Shown piece by piece: positions 1 through 8,873 of a DNA stretch of 64,000 bases (the stretch's first letter is position 1; every line of letters starts with the position of its first letter). Source of the stretch: Methylophilus sp. (GTDB taxonomy: Bacteria; Pseudomonadota; Gammaproteobacteria; Burkholderiales; Methylophilaceae); the NCBI GenBank assembly GCA_030696695.1, contig JAUYRP010000021.1, positions 1-64,000 of the forward strand. The letters run 5' to 3'. The translations under genes and the position numbers were made by a program. The notes beneath the pieces are model-generated. The model worked only from the letters and a program-made list of their open reading frames with translations. It did no database searches and was not told the DNA's origin.

Positions 1-129
1 AGTTATTACTAACCAAACTATTTACATACTTGTCATAAATCTAAGTGTAAGCATTTGTTTTCTGAGTTTTTAGAAGCTTGCGCCTCTTAAATCTCCACCA
101 CAAACACCCACACTTATCAGTCATTCATC

Positions 130-141
130 TTGTTAAAGAAC
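130..141 (-). promoter_or_regulatory. boxA-like rRNA antitermination signal
   Basis: Read on the minus strand this is GTTCTTTAACAA, close to the boxA of bacterial rRNA leaders and spacers. About 10 to 30 bases further on comes a GATAAGTGTGGGTG block (rc at 106-119), also common in rRNA leaders and spacers of beta- and gammaproteobacteria. Inference: an rRNA operon transcribed leftwards begins beyond position 1, with the tRNA at 177-253 upstream of it. The rRNA genes themselves are outside the window, so this rests on two short motifs. Confidence 0.55.
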
Positions 142-176
142 TTTTGTTACTACCATTTAAATCGCTATGTTTAAAC

Positions 177-253
177 TGGTTGCGGGAACAGGATTTGAAC
201 CTGTGACCTTCGGGTTATGAGCCCGACGAGCTGCCAGACTGCTCCATCCCGCG
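177..253 (-). tRNA. initiator tRNA-Met (fMet), anticodon CAT
   Basis: A 77-base cloverleaf with encoded CCA. The 5' end is CGCGGGA and the 3' end is TCCCGCA-A-CCA, so base 1 (C) faces A72 and does not pair, which is the hallmark of bacterial initiator tRNA. The anticodon stem carries the three G-C pairs (CGGG-CTCATAA-CCCG) needed for P-site entry, and the anticodon is CAT. The D loop and the TTCAAATC T loop are normal. It is preceded by a strong promoter and followed by a boxA-like leader. Confidence 0.95.
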
Positions 254-260
254 TCCGCAT

Positions 261-287
261 CGACGCTTCGTTTTTCATGTTGCGTCG
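261..287 (-). other. hairpin in tRNA 5' leader
   Basis: CGACGC and GCGTCG form a perfect 6-bp stem with a 15-base loop between the tRNA promoter and the mature tRNA 5' end. It would fold in the precursor leader and could help RNase P or endonuclease processing. The role is inferred. Confidence 0.4.
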
Positions 288-296
288 AGAGGTGAG

Positions 297-326
297 ACTA
301 TAGCAAAGATTTTGAGTATGTGTCAA
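297..326 (-). promoter_or_regulatory. sigma-70 promoter of tRNA-fMet
   Basis: On the minus strand, a perfect TTGACA (326-321) is followed after 18 bases by TATAGT (302-297, five of six consensus). The distance to the tRNA is about 45 bases. The near-consensus boxes fit a stable RNA promoter. Confidence 0.75.
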
Positions 327-378
327 ACAGTCTTTGTGTTTTTGTTTAAGATATTTACCCTCTCATACAGCAGAAAAT

Positions 379-402
379 AAAAGCGCAATAGATTGCGCTT
401 TT
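379..402 (-). terminator. bidirectional intrinsic terminator after the DUF4197 gene
   Basis: AAAAGCGCAAT and ATTGCGCTTTT form an 11-bp perfect stem with a 2-base centre, flanked by A and T runs on both sides. It lies 22 bases after the stop of the DUF4197 gene and separates it from the tRNA promoter. Confidence 0.75.
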
Positions 403-424
403 ATTTTCAAAGACTTAAGCGCGT

Positions 425-1111
425 TTAGTTGCTAACGGCGCCAAATACCTTTTTTAAAAGATTGCTGGCTTGTCCAACAGGATCTTGTCGAATGGCGGCT
501 TCTTCTTTTGCAATCATCAGATATAAGCCATCTAATGCTTTGTTTGTTACGTATTGTTCTATCTTGGCATCTTCTTTTTTAACTACACCAAATCTACTGC
601 CCATTTCAGCATATTTATTGTAGGTTTCTGCCAACTGCACTTTTTCTGTCGCTTTTTGTACGATAGGTAGAAACTTTGCAGCCATTTGGGTAGAGGTTGT
701 TTTTTTAAAGTATTGCGTAGCTGCATCATTCGGACCAGTCAGAATAGACTTTGCATCAGCAACACTCATTTTTTTTATCGAATCCACCAATAATGCCTTG
801 GCCTCAGGCACTGCAGCCTCAGCCGCCCGATTCATTTTTAATACAAGTTCATCTGATTGCTTACCCATTCCCATGAACTTCATGCCTTTTTCAATCTTTT
901 TGAGTGAATCTGGCAATGGAATTTTGACTTCTTTGTTACCTAGAAACCCATCTGTACTCCCCAAGAGACTCACTGCCTTACCTACGCCTTGGGTGAGCGC
1001 TTCTTTCAACCCACCACTCGCCTCAGCGTTACTAAGATCAGCAACGCTCAGCGCGTTTGCATGCGTCACGAATAACATGAACAAGCCAGCCATTAAACTT
1101 TTCTTCATCAC
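425..1111 (-). CDS. DUF4197 domain-containing exported protein
   Basis: A 228-residue protein with an N-terminal signal peptide (MKKSLMAGLFMLFVTHANA, cleavage near residue 20), hence periplasmic or lipid-interface. The rest matches my recollection of the DUF4197 family: a helical protein with a conserved DAKSILTGPNDAATQYFK segment and a C-terminal KALDGLYLMIAKEEAAIRQDP segment. The function of the family is not known. It has its own terminator and lies 52 bases downstream of glgP on the same strand. A second Met (residue 2) could equally be the start. Confidence 0.85.
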   Translation of the reverse strand: MMKKSLMAGLFMLFVTHANALSVADLSNAEASGGLKEALTQGVGKAVSLLGSTDGFLGNKEVKIPLPDSLKKIEKGMKFMGMGKQSDELVLKMNRAAEAAVPEAKALLVDSIKKMSVADAKSILTGPNDAATQYFKKTTSTQMAAKFLPIVQKATEKVQLAETYNKYAEMGSRFGVVKKEDAKIEQYVTNKALDGLYLMIAKEEAAIRQDPVGQASNLLKKVFGAVSN

Positions 1112-1163
1112 TAACCCCGCCCGAAAATTGAAAATGCAGGGTAAAGTTTACGCTCACTGCACA

Positions 1164-3668
1164 TTATTTTGGTGCTTTTAAGCTGCTATTTTTAAAAGAG
1201 CTGACATTCCATATTTTATTTGCATACTCACTAATGGTGCGATCACTTGAGAACTTAGCCATGCGCGCTACATTCAGAATGGCGCGGCGTGACCACTCCT
1301 CTTGATCTTGGTACACACGCGACACTTCTTCTTGCGTTTCGATATAGCTTGCATAGTCTGCTAACAATAAATAGTGATCGCCTTTATGTAACAGTGTGTC
1401 GAAGATTGCTTGATAGCGTGTAGGTTCATCGACCGAGAAGAAACCTGACACAATCATATCGAGCACTTCTTTTAGCTCATGATTGCTGTGATAAACGTCC
1501 CATGGGTTGTAGTTATTTGCTTTTGTTTCAGCCACTTCTGGCGTGGTAAGCCCGAATATAAAGATATTGTCATCACCGACCTCTTCTTTAATTTCCACAT
1601 TGGCGCCATCTAGCGTACCGATGGTAAGCGCGCCATTTAGCGCCATTTTCATATTACCCGTACCACTAGCCTCAGTCCCGGCCGTTGAGATTTGTTCAGA
1701 CAAATCACTGCCAGGAAACAGAATCTCTGCAGCTGACACCTCATAATTTGGATAAAACACTACTTTTAATTTACCCCCTACCGCTGGATCTTCATTAACG
1801 ATAGCGGCGACATCATTGATTAACCTAATAATTAACTTAGCCAACCAATAGCCTGGTGCAGCCTTGCCGCCAAAAATCACCACACGTGGCACAGCATCTT
1901 TGGCGTGGACATGGCGAATCCGGTTATATAAGGTAATGACATGCAAGACATTGAGCAATTGACGCTTGTACTCGTGAATACGTTTAATTTGTACATCAAA
2001 CAATGCATTGGGGTTTAACTGTACGCCTGTCACCTTAGCAATTTTATCGGCCAAGCGCTGTTTGTTGGCCAACTTCACTGCTCTGAATGCTTTTCTGAAT
2101 TCGGCATCATCCGCCAGCGGCGTGAGGTTGATCAATTTCGTTAAATCTTTTTGGAAACCATCACCAATCGCCTGACGAATCAACTGTGTAAGGCCAGGAT
2201 TGGCTTGATTCAACCAACGTCGTGGCGTGATGCCATTGGTCATGTTGGTTAATTTATTTGGGTAGATACGATTAAAATCAGCAAACAAAGTGGTTTTCAG
2301 TAACTCACTATGCAAGGCGGCCACGCCATTCACGGTGTGACTACCCACTACGGCCAAATGCGCCATACGTACGCGGCGACCATTTGTTTCATCAATAATC
2401 GATACGCGCTTCAGCAACTCTTTATCACCAGGGAAATGATGGTTCACCATTTGAAGAAAATGGTGATTAATTTCATAAATAATTTCTAAATGTCGTGGTA
2501 ATAAATTACCAAAAAGCTCTAGTGACCAAGTTTCTAACGCTTCTGGCATTAGAGTGTGATTGGTGTAGGCAAATACGTGTGTGACTAAATCCCATGCAAA
2601 CGACCATTCAAGCTGATGCACATCGACCAATTGGTACATCATCTCTGCCACACCAATTGCTGGGTGCGTATCATTAAGCTGAATGGCCACTTTGTTTGGC
2701 AACTCTTTCCAGTCCAATTTCGTCATATTGGCTTTGGACGCCATGAAACGTCTCAAAATATCTTGAATGGATGCTGAAACAAAAAAGTACTGTTGCTTAA
2801 GTCTTAATTCGCGCCCAGATGCTGAAGCATCGTTAGGGTATAGCACCTTGGAGATAGTTTCACTCTCATTACGCTGTTCTACCGCTTGCTCATAATTGCC
2901 TTGATTGAAGTGAAGCAAATCGAACTCTCGATTTGCTTTCGCTGACCATAAACGTAGATTATTAACCGTTTCTGTATCGTAGCCTGGTACCGGCATATCG
3001 TAGGCCATGGCTATTACATGGTCTTCATCCACCCAATGGCTTTTGGTGCCATGGCCTGCAGGCACTTGCACAACTTTGCCGTAAAATTTTACTTGGTAAG
3101 TGACTTCTGGACGTTGAAACTCCCAGACATTGCCATAACGCAGCCAGTTGTCAGGATTTTCAATTTGTTGCCCATGTTCAATGGACTGCCTAAACATGCC
3201 GTACTCATAACGAATGCCATAGCCTGTTGCAGGAATATCCAAAGTCGCCATCGAATCTAGGAAACAAGCCGCCAATCGACCCAAGCCACCATTCCCTAAA
3301 GCGGCATCATGCTCCATCTCTACCGCCTCTTCTAATGAATGGCCCAATGCACCTAAACTTTCGCTAAGTTCATCTTTAACGCCCAAGTTTAGTGCAGCAT
3401 TGGTGAGCATACGGCCAATTAAAAACTCTAGAGAGAGATAATAAACGCGCTTTGGATCCTTCTCAGCATAAGCAGAAGCTGTTTTAACCCAGTGCTCTAC
3501 GACATGATCACGTACCGTATATGCGGAAGCATCATACCAGTTACGTGGCGTCGCTGCTTGATCTGTCTTGAAACAGGAATACACCAAATGATTTTGTAGT
3601 GCTTGTTTGATGCTGGTTAATTTCGGCAAAATCACCTGAGTTGTTTTATACGTTTTTGTTGCAGCCAT
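1164..3668 (-). CDS. glgP: glycogen/maltodextrin phosphorylase
   Basis: This 834-residue enzyme releases glucose 1-phosphate from alpha-1,4-glucans in the cytoplasm. It has the full length of the family. The pyridoxal-phosphate site EASGTGNMKMALNG, with its Schiff-base lysine, lies near residue 675, and the substrate-site segment EHDAALGNGGLGRLAACFLDS lies near residue 125. No other glycogen gene is adjacent, so it is not in a glg operon here. GlgP and MalP cannot be told apart from sequence alone; the nucleotide and phosphorylation control segments of animal enzymes are not expected. Confidence 0.93.
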   Translation of the reverse strand: MAATKTYKTTQVILPKLTSIKQALQNHLVYSCFKTDQAATPRNWYDASAYTVRDHVVEHWVKTASAYAEKDPKRVYYLSLEFLIGRMLTNAALNLGVKDELSESLGALGHSLEEAVEMEHDAALGNGGLGRLAACFLDSMATLDIPATGYGIRYEYGMFRQSIEHGQQIENPDNWLRYGNVWEFQRPEVTYQVKFYGKVVQVPAGHGTKSHWVDEDHVIAMAYDMPVPGYDTETVNNLRLWSAKANREFDLLHFNQGNYEQAVEQRNESETISKVLYPNDASASGRELRLKQQYFFVSASIQDILRRFMASKANMTKLDWKELPNKVAIQLNDTHPAIGVAEMMYQLVDVHQLEWSFAWDLVTHVFAYTNHTLMPEALETWSLELFGNLLPRHLEIIYEINHHFLQMVNHHFPGDKELLKRVSIIDETNGRRVRMAHLAVVGSHTVNGVAALHSELLKTTLFADFNRIYPNKLTNMTNGITPRRWLNQANPGLTQLIRQAIGDGFQKDLTKLINLTPLADDAEFRKAFRAVKLANKQRLADKIAKVTGVQLNPNALFDVQIKRIHEYKRQLLNVLHVITLYNRIRHVHAKDAVPRVVIFGGKAAPGYWLAKLIIRLINDVAAIVNEDPAVGGKLKVVFYPNYEVSAAEILFPGSDLSEQISTAGTEASGTGNMKMALNGALTIGTLDGANVEIKEEVGDDNIFIFGLTTPEVAETKANNYNPWDVYHSNHELKEVLDMIVSGFFSVDEPTRYQAIFDTLLHKGDHYLLLADYASYIETQEEVSRVYQDQEEWSRRAILNVARMAKFSSDRTISEYANKIWNVSSFKNSSLKAPK

Positions 3669-3756
3669 AAGAACCCCAGCAATAATTTGGTTGTAGATAA
3701 ATAAATTTTAGCAAATACCAAGCCAACCTGAAGGCTTAATATCTAATTGAAGTAAA

Positions 3757-3783
3757 AAAGCCCACTCATTATAAGTGGGCTTT
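3757..3783 (-). terminator. intrinsic terminator after htpG
   Basis: AAAGCCCACT and AGTGGGCTTT form a 10-bp perfect stem around a 7-base loop, flanked by an A-run that reads as T on the minus strand. It lies 24 bases past the htpG stop and before the glgP start. Confidence 0.8.
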
Positions 3784-3806
3784 AGGAGGCGATAGTTCAA
3801 AAAAGC

Positions 3807-5696
3807 TTAGGCAATCAAGCTATTCATACGACGCACGAAACTGGCTGGATCGTCTAATTGACCGCCTTCCGCAAGCAGTGCTTGATCAAATACCACATGG
3901 GTATAATCTGCAAATCGTGCTTCATCTGATTCATTTTTTAAGCGCTCAATCAGTCGATGACTTGGATTGATTTCTAAAATAGGCTTGGACTCAGGGGCTT
4001 TTTGCCCTGCCGCTTTTAGAATGCGCGCCAAGTTACCAGACAAATCATGCTCACCCGCCACTAAGCATGCAGGCGAATCCGTTAGGCGATGCGTCACACG
4101 CACTTCTTTCACCGACTCTCCTAATGTCGATTTAATGCGCTCGACCAACGATTTAGCTTCTTCTTCCACTTGTTTCTGCGCTTCTTTTTCAGACTCATCT
4201 TGCAACTTGCCTAAATCTAAATCGCCTTTGGCAATTGATTGCAGTTTTTTGCCTTCAAATTCCGTGAGACTACCCAGCAACCATTCGTCCACCTTGTCTG
4301 ACATCAGCAATACTTCGATGCCTTTTTTGCGGAAGATTTCCAGATGCGGTGAATGCTGTGCTGCTGCAAAACTATCTGCAGTAATGAAGTAAATCACTTC
4401 TTGTTCTGGCTTCATACGGCTGATGTAATCTTTAAACGATACATTTTGCGTGTCGTTATCGGCATGGGTAGAAGCAAACCGTAGCAAGCCTGCAATCTTG
4501 TCCTTATTGGCCCAATCTTCGCCCGGGCCCTCTTTCATCACGCGGCCAAAAGCATCCCAGAATGTTGCGTATTGCTCTGGTTTGTTTTCTGCTAAATCTT
4601 CTAACAGACTCAATACCTTTTTCACTGAACCGTTTTTAATCGCTTCTACATCACGGCTGTCTTGTAAGATTTCGCGCGATACATTCAATGGCAAGTCTGC
4701 AGAATCAATCACACCACGCACGAATCGAAGATATTGCGGCATCAGCTTTTCCGCATCTTCCATAATAAATACACGCTTCACATATAACTTAATACCTTGA
4801 CGGCGCTCACGGTCATACAAATCAAATGGCGCCTTAGTTGGGATATAGAGCAATGAAATATACTCTTGCTTACCCTCTACTCTGCTGTGAGTGTAAGCCA
4901 GTGGATTTTCAAAATCGTGTGAAACGTGCTTGTAAAACTCTTGGTACTCTTCTTCTGTAATATCGTTTTTGCTGCGCGCCCACAATGCAGATGCTTTATT
5001 GACGGTTTCATCTTCATCGGTAGCCACCATTTGACCACCTTCACCATTCTCGCCGTCTTTCCATTCTGACTTCTTCATCAAAATAGGCAAAGTAATATGG
5101 TCTGAGTATTTGCGAATGATGGTTTTGAGCTTCCAATCGTTTAAGAACTCATCTTCACCTTCGCGTAAATGCATAATCACATCGGTACCACGACCAGCCT
5201 TATCTACAGATTCGATAGTGAAATCACCCTCACCTGTGGACTGCCATTGCACAGCCTCTTTTTCACCAGCACGGCGCGTAATTAAAGTGACTTTGTCGGC
5301 CAAAATAAATGCTGAATAAAAACCCACGCCAAACTGACCAATCAAATTGGCATCTTTGGCTTGGTCGCCGGTTAGGTTCTGAAAAAATTCTTTGGTACCT
5401 GATTTGGCAATGGTACCGATATTCTTAATCACTTCATCACGGCTCATGCCTATACCATTGTCTGACACAGTAAGCGTGCGTTGGTCTTTATCAAAGCTAA
5501 TACGGATGTTTAATTCACTGTCATTTTCATATAACGCACCATTCGATAACGCTTCAAAACGTAACTTATCTGCAGCGTCCGAAGCGTTGGAAATCAACTC
5601 ACGCAGCACAATCTCTTTATTGCTATACAGTGAGTGAATCATTAATTGTAAAAGTTGTTTGACTTCGGCTTGGAAAGCTAATTTTTCTGTCGTCAT
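3807..5696 (-). CDS. htpG: molecular chaperone HtpG (Hsp90 family)
   Basis: A 629-residue cytoplasmic ATP-dependent chaperone of normal family length. The GHKL ATP pocket is clear: [23 protein letters not shown] near the start, DNGIGMS near residue 85, and [11 protein letters not shown] near residue 125. The middle and dimerisation domains follow. The gene stands alone with its own terminator. I looked for a heat-shock (sigma-32) promoter upstream and did not find a convincing one. Confidence 0.97.
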   Translation of the reverse strand: MTTEKLAFQAEVKQLLQLMIHSLYSNKEIVLRELISNASDAADKLRFEALSNGALYENDSELNIRISFDKDQRTLTVSDNGIGMSRDEVIKNIGTIAKSGTKEFFQNLTGDQAKDANLIGQFGVGFYSAFILADKVTLITRRAGEKEAVQWQSTGEGDFTIESVDKAGRGTDVIMHLREGEDEFLNDWKLKTIIRKYSDHITLPILMKKSEWKDGENGEGGQMVATDEDETVNKASALWARSKNDITEEEYQEFYKHVSHDFENPLAYTHSRVEGKQEYISLLYIPTKAPFDLYDRERRQGIKLYVKRVFIMEDAEKLMPQYLRFVRGVIDSADLPLNVSREILQDSRDVEAIKNGSVKKVLSLLEDLAENKPEQYATFWDAFGRVMKEGPGEDWANKDKIAGLLRFASTHADNDTQNVSFKDYISRMKPEQEVIYFITADSFAAAQHSPHLEIFRKKGIEVLLMSDKVDEWLLGSLTEFEGKKLQSIAKGDLDLGKLQDESEKEAQKQVEEEAKSLVERIKSTLGESVKEVRVTHRLTDSPACLVAGEHDLSGNLARILKAAGQKAPESKPILEINPSHRLIERLKNESDEARFADYTHVVFDQALLAEGGQLDDPASFVRRMNSLIA

Positions 5697-5852
5697 GGAG
5701 TCCCTCTTTGAGTTAAACTTTAATCTAGCATTAACAATATTATTGTTTTAGCTGTGTTCAATTGAATCATGCTTTAAAACATTACGTTGCTGTGTAAATT
5801 GGGGTTAGCCTCTGCCTTTTCAAGAGCATATTAGACATTTATCGGGATTAAC

Positions 5853-6119
5853 ATGGCAGATATTCAAGTGATTGCATTAGACGACACGCAATACCAAGTG
5901 ACAGTGGTTGATCGAGCGACAACCTCCCACCATGTCACTGTGAAACAAACGTATGCCGAGCAACTCACCAAAGGCAAAATAAGCACCGCAGATTTGGTGA
6001 AGCAATCGTTTCTGTTTTTATTGCAACGTGAACCCAACACCAGCATCTTGCGCAATTTTGATTTAAGCGTCATCGCACAATATTTTCCAGACTATGAACA
6101 AAGCATACAGCAGCATTAA
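5853..6119 (+). CDS. small conserved-looking protein of unknown function
   Basis: 88 residues, no signal peptide or membrane segment, beginning MADIQVIALDDTQYQVTVVD. The first half looks beta-rich and the second half helical (TADLVKQSFLFLLQREPNTSIL). It lies 50 bases upstream of ppx on the same strand and diverges from htpG, so it may be co-transcribed with ppx. I do not recognise the family. Codon use and the regular ATG start make it likely to be a real gene. Confidence 0.7.
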   Translation: MADIQVIALDDTQYQVTVVDRATTSHHVTVKQTYAEQLTKGKISTADLVKQSFLFLLQREPNTSILRNFDLSVIAQYFPDYEQSIQQH

Positions 6120-6169
6120 ACTGTATTTTTTGTCATCAAGATTTCAAACTTATAGGCTATACCCATCAC

Positions 6170-7696
6170 ATGAACGCTACAAATCCTAACGCCACTGAAA
6201 CCTTACTCGCCGCTGTTGATTTAGGCTCCAATAGTTTTAGACTCGAAATCGGCCGCTTTGAGCACGGACAAATTCAACGTGTGGATTACTTAAAAGAAGC
6301 CGTGCGCCAAGGTGGGGATTTAGACGAGGATCGCAACTTAACGCAAGAGGCGATTGAGCGCGGGCTCAAATGCTTGGCAAGATTTGGCGAAACGCTGAAA
6401 GGGTTCCCGCCCAATAGTGTACGCGCTGTAGCCACACAAACCTTGCGAGAGGCAAAAAATCGCGATGTCTTTATCCGCCAAGCCAAAAAAGCGTTGGGTT
6501 ATGACGTTGAGGTGATTTCTGGCGTAGAAGAAGCGCGTCTGATTTACCAAGGCGTGAGCCGATTATTGCCACAATCCAATGAAAAGCGCTTGGTGATTGA
6601 TATTGGCGGGCGTTCGACTGAGTTTATTATCGGCCAGCACTTTAGCACCGAAACCACCGACTCGCTGCGTGTGGGTTCTGTTGCTTGGTCACTTAAATAC
6701 TTTGCCGATGGGCAGTTTTCAGAACGTAATTTTCAGCGCGCTGAAATTGCAGCTGAATCATTCTTAGACATGGTGGCTGATACTTATCAGTACAAGCATT
6801 GGGATGTTGCGTATGGTGCTTCTGGTACAGTCGGCGCTGTAGCAGACATCCTCGAATGTGCAGGATTTGGCACGGGCATTGTTACGCAAGAGGGCTTAAC
6901 CTGGTTGCGTCACCAATTGATTAAAGCGAAGCACGTCAACAATTTAGAGTTGCCGGGACTTAAAGAAGAACGCAAGGCGGTCATTGCAGGTGGGCTAAGC
7001 ATCCTTATTGCAGTCTTTGAAATATTAAAGCTCGATACCCTTGTCGTCGCCAAAGGTGCGCTCAGACATGGCCTGCTCTACGACATGATTGCAGAAGATG
7101 ATGAAACTGAGGACATGCGTGACGCCTCCATCTACCGACTCACTGCACGTTTTGGCGCCAATAAAACGCAAGCTAACAATGTGTCGAAAGTGGCCTTACG
7201 TTTCTTTGATTTACTAACGCCATCGCTTCATATTCCAGAGGATGACTTGCATGGTATGACCAAGCATCGCCAGATTTTGGGCTGGGCTGCGTACTGCCAT
7301 GAAATTGGCTGCGCTATTTCGCACAGCGAGTCACAACGTCACGGCGCTTATATTCTTGATAACACCGAGCTAATGGGCTTTGCGCAAAGTGAATTACACC
7401 GCTTAAGTTTATTGGTACTAGGCCATTACGGAAAACTACGAAAATTAGATGCTGACTTTGATGATGAAGTGTTTATTTGCCAACTGCTTGCCTTACGTTT
7501 GGCTGTTATTTTCTGCCACTCTCGCAATATGCCAGTCCTGAAAAATTTGCAACTAGTACGAGAAGGTAGTCGCTTTTTATTAAGCTTGCCCAGTGCATGG
7601 CAAAAGGCATTCCCACAAACCTGCTATTTGCTTGAAGAAGAAGTGCTGGCTTGGCAGAAAACCAATTGGATGTTAGTGATTAGCTCATCTGACTAG
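6170..7696 (+). CDS. ppx: Ppx/GppA family exopolyphosphatase
   Basis: 508 residues. It hydrolyses terminal phosphate from polyphosphate or from pppGpp in the cytoplasm. The N-terminal actin-like phosphatase fold is shown by AAVDLGSNSFRLEI, the VRAVATQTLREA segment and the phosphate-binding DIGGRSTEFIIG. The C-terminal part is the HD-like helical domain of long Ppx proteins. It converges with sixA and ppk about 0.7 kb downstream, placing polyphosphate synthesis and breakdown side by side. Ppx and GppA activities are hard to separate; the ppk neighbour favours Ppx. Confidence 0.92.
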   Translation: MNATNPNATETLLAAVDLGSNSFRLEIGRFEHGQIQRVDYLKEAVRQGGDLDEDRNLTQEAIERGLKCLARFGETLKGFPPNSVRAVATQTLREAKNRDVFIRQAKKALGYDVEVISGVEEARLIYQGVSRLLPQSNEKRLVIDIGGRSTEFIIGQHFSTETTDSLRVGSVAWSLKYFADGQFSERNFQRAEIAAESFLDMVADTYQYKHWDVAYGASGTVGAVADILECAGFGTGIVTQEGLTWLRHQLIKAKHVNNLELPGLKEERKAVIAGGLSILIAVFEILKLDTLVVAKGALRHGLLYDMIAEDDETEDMRDASIYRLTARFGANKTQANNVSKVALRFFDLLTPSLHIPEDDLHGMTKHRQILGWAAYCHEIGCAISHSESQRHGAYILDNTELMGFAQSELHRLSLLVLGHYGKLRKLDADFDDEVFICQLLALRLAVIFCHSRNMPVLKNLQLVREGSRFLLSLPSAWQKAFPQTCYLLEEEVLAWQKTNWMLVISSSD

Positions 7697-7799
7697 CGCT
7701 AAAGCGTGTAAAAACCCTTGCGCTTATTTGTTATTTATCAGCATACATGCGCCAAGCATCATGCATATGAAGACAGTAAGTTGACAGCAAAAATAAACG

Positions 7800-7816
7800 G
7801 TATAAACTGTTTATAC
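7800..7816. promoter_or_regulatory. perfect 17-base dyad upstream of the Ala/Lys-rich protein
   Basis: GTATAAA-CTG-TTTATAC is a perfect palindrome. It sits 7 bases before an AAGGAG ribosome site (7823-7828) and the ATG at 7833, and 13 bases after a TTGACA (7781-7786). The left half reads TATAAA, so the dyad overlaps the likely -10 region. It is a candidate operator; the cognate regulator is unknown. Confidence 0.4.
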
Positions 7817-7832
7817 AATTTTAAGGAGACTC

Positions 7833-8369
7833 ATGATGGCCAATGCCCCTACTAATACCAAAAAACCAGTTCCAGCTAAACCTGCTGCTAAACCAGCCAA
7901 CACGCCAGTAGCTGCAAAAGCTGCAGCGCCTAAAGCGATTCCAAATCAACCTGTTGCCAGCAAAGCAAACGCTAGCAAACCAGTTGCAAAGCCTGCAGCT
8001 AGTGCTAAGCCAGCTACCCCAGCTAAAACAATGGCTAAACCAGCGCCTAAAGCAGCTGCAAAACCAGCGGCAAAGGCTAAAGTGGCAGTAAAGGCAAAAC
8101 CTGTAGCCGTTAAAAAAGTGCAGAAAAAAGATGATAAAAAAATTAAACCGGAAAAAGTAAAAATGGAACGCGACAGTTTTACCATGCCTAAAGATGAATA
8201 TGCGGCGATTGGTGTATTAAAAAACCGTATGAATACGCTAGGTCACCCTGTGAAGAAAAGCGAACTGTTACGTGCTGGCATTAAATTACTAGCAGCAATG
8301 AGTGACTCCACACTGAAATTAACAATGGAAAAAATTCCAGTGATTAAAACAGGTCGTCCAAAGAAATAA
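7833..8369 (+). CDS. Ala/Lys/Pro-rich protein with conserved C-terminal domain
   Basis: 178 residues. Residues 1-110 are low-complexity Ala/Lys/Pro, like a histone H1 or AlgP tail, and strongly basic. Residues about 113-178 are a compact domain (RDSFTMPKDEY, KKSELLRAGIKLLAAM, ending IKTGRPKK) that I recall in many betaproteobacterial proteins of unknown function. The basic tail suggests nucleic-acid or polyphosphate binding; that is inference, helped by the polyphosphate genes on both sides. A good AAGGAG ribosome site precedes the ATG, and a dyad lies just upstream. Confidence 0.8.
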   Translation: MMANAPTNTKKPVPAKPAAKPANTPVAAKAAAPKAIPNQPVASKANASKPVAKPAASAKPATPAKTMAKPAPKAAAKPAAKAKVAVKAKPVAVKKVQKKDDKKIKPEKVKMERDSFTMPKDEYAAIGVLKNRMNTLGHPVKKSELLRAGIKLLAAMSDSTLKLTMEKIPVIKTGRPKK

Positions 8370-8384
8370 GCTGGCAATCGCTAG

Positions 8385-8864
8385 TTAATCTAATAACTGC
8401 GGCGTTTGCACTGTAAATAACTTGTAAATGCCTGTTTCATCTTGAGAAAGGCGCAGCCACCATACTGCGCCTTTTTTCACGCTAATCGCTTTGTCTTGCC
8501 CACTCAGTAATAAGGCAATTAATTCACCAATCCATGGCTGATGCCCAATCAGCATGACGCTCTCTGCTGAACATTCGCTTAACAAACTTAGAATAGATTG
8601 CAGACTTGTTTCGGGCTGTAATGCATCTACAATTTCTATCTTAGTATTCAGCGGCTCGGCTGTCTGCAAAGCGCGCAATGCAGGGCTCACCAGCACCAGT
8701 GTATCTTTAGGTAAATATTTATTGAGCCATGTTGCCATCAGGCGTGATTGTTTGTTGCCTTTAGAGGTAAGCGCCCGTGTCATATCGCCCTGCTGCGCTA
8801 GAGCGAATTCAGCATCGGCATGCCGCCATAGAATGAGTTGTTTGATAGCGATGGTGTGATGCAT
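8385..8864 (-). CDS. sixA: phosphohistidine phosphatase SixA family
   Basis: 159 residues of the histidine phosphatase (phosphoglycerate-mutase-like) superfamily, small SixA type. The catalytic RH motif is LWRHADAE near residue 13, followed by a conserved Arg in LVSPALRALQTAE and the second catalytic His in VMLIGHQPWIGEL. SixA removes phosphate from phosphohistidine, for instance on phosphotransfer proteins. It starts 9 bases after the ppk stop, so the two genes form an operon. The true substrate here is unknown. Confidence 0.88.
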   Translation of the reverse strand: MHHTIAIKQLILWRHADAEFALAQQGDMTRALTSKGNKQSRLMATWLNKYLPKDTLVLVSPALRALQTAEPLNTKIEIVDALQPETSLQSILSLLSECSAESVMLIGHQPWIGELIALLLSGQDKAISVKKGAVWWLRLSQDETGIYKLFTVQTPQLLD

Positions 8865-8873
8865 ATGCCAATA

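Noticed and set aside
5697-5852. Sigma-32 heat-shock promoter before htpG
   Set aside because: No CTTGAAA / CCCCAT pair with suitable spacing could be seen on the minus strand.
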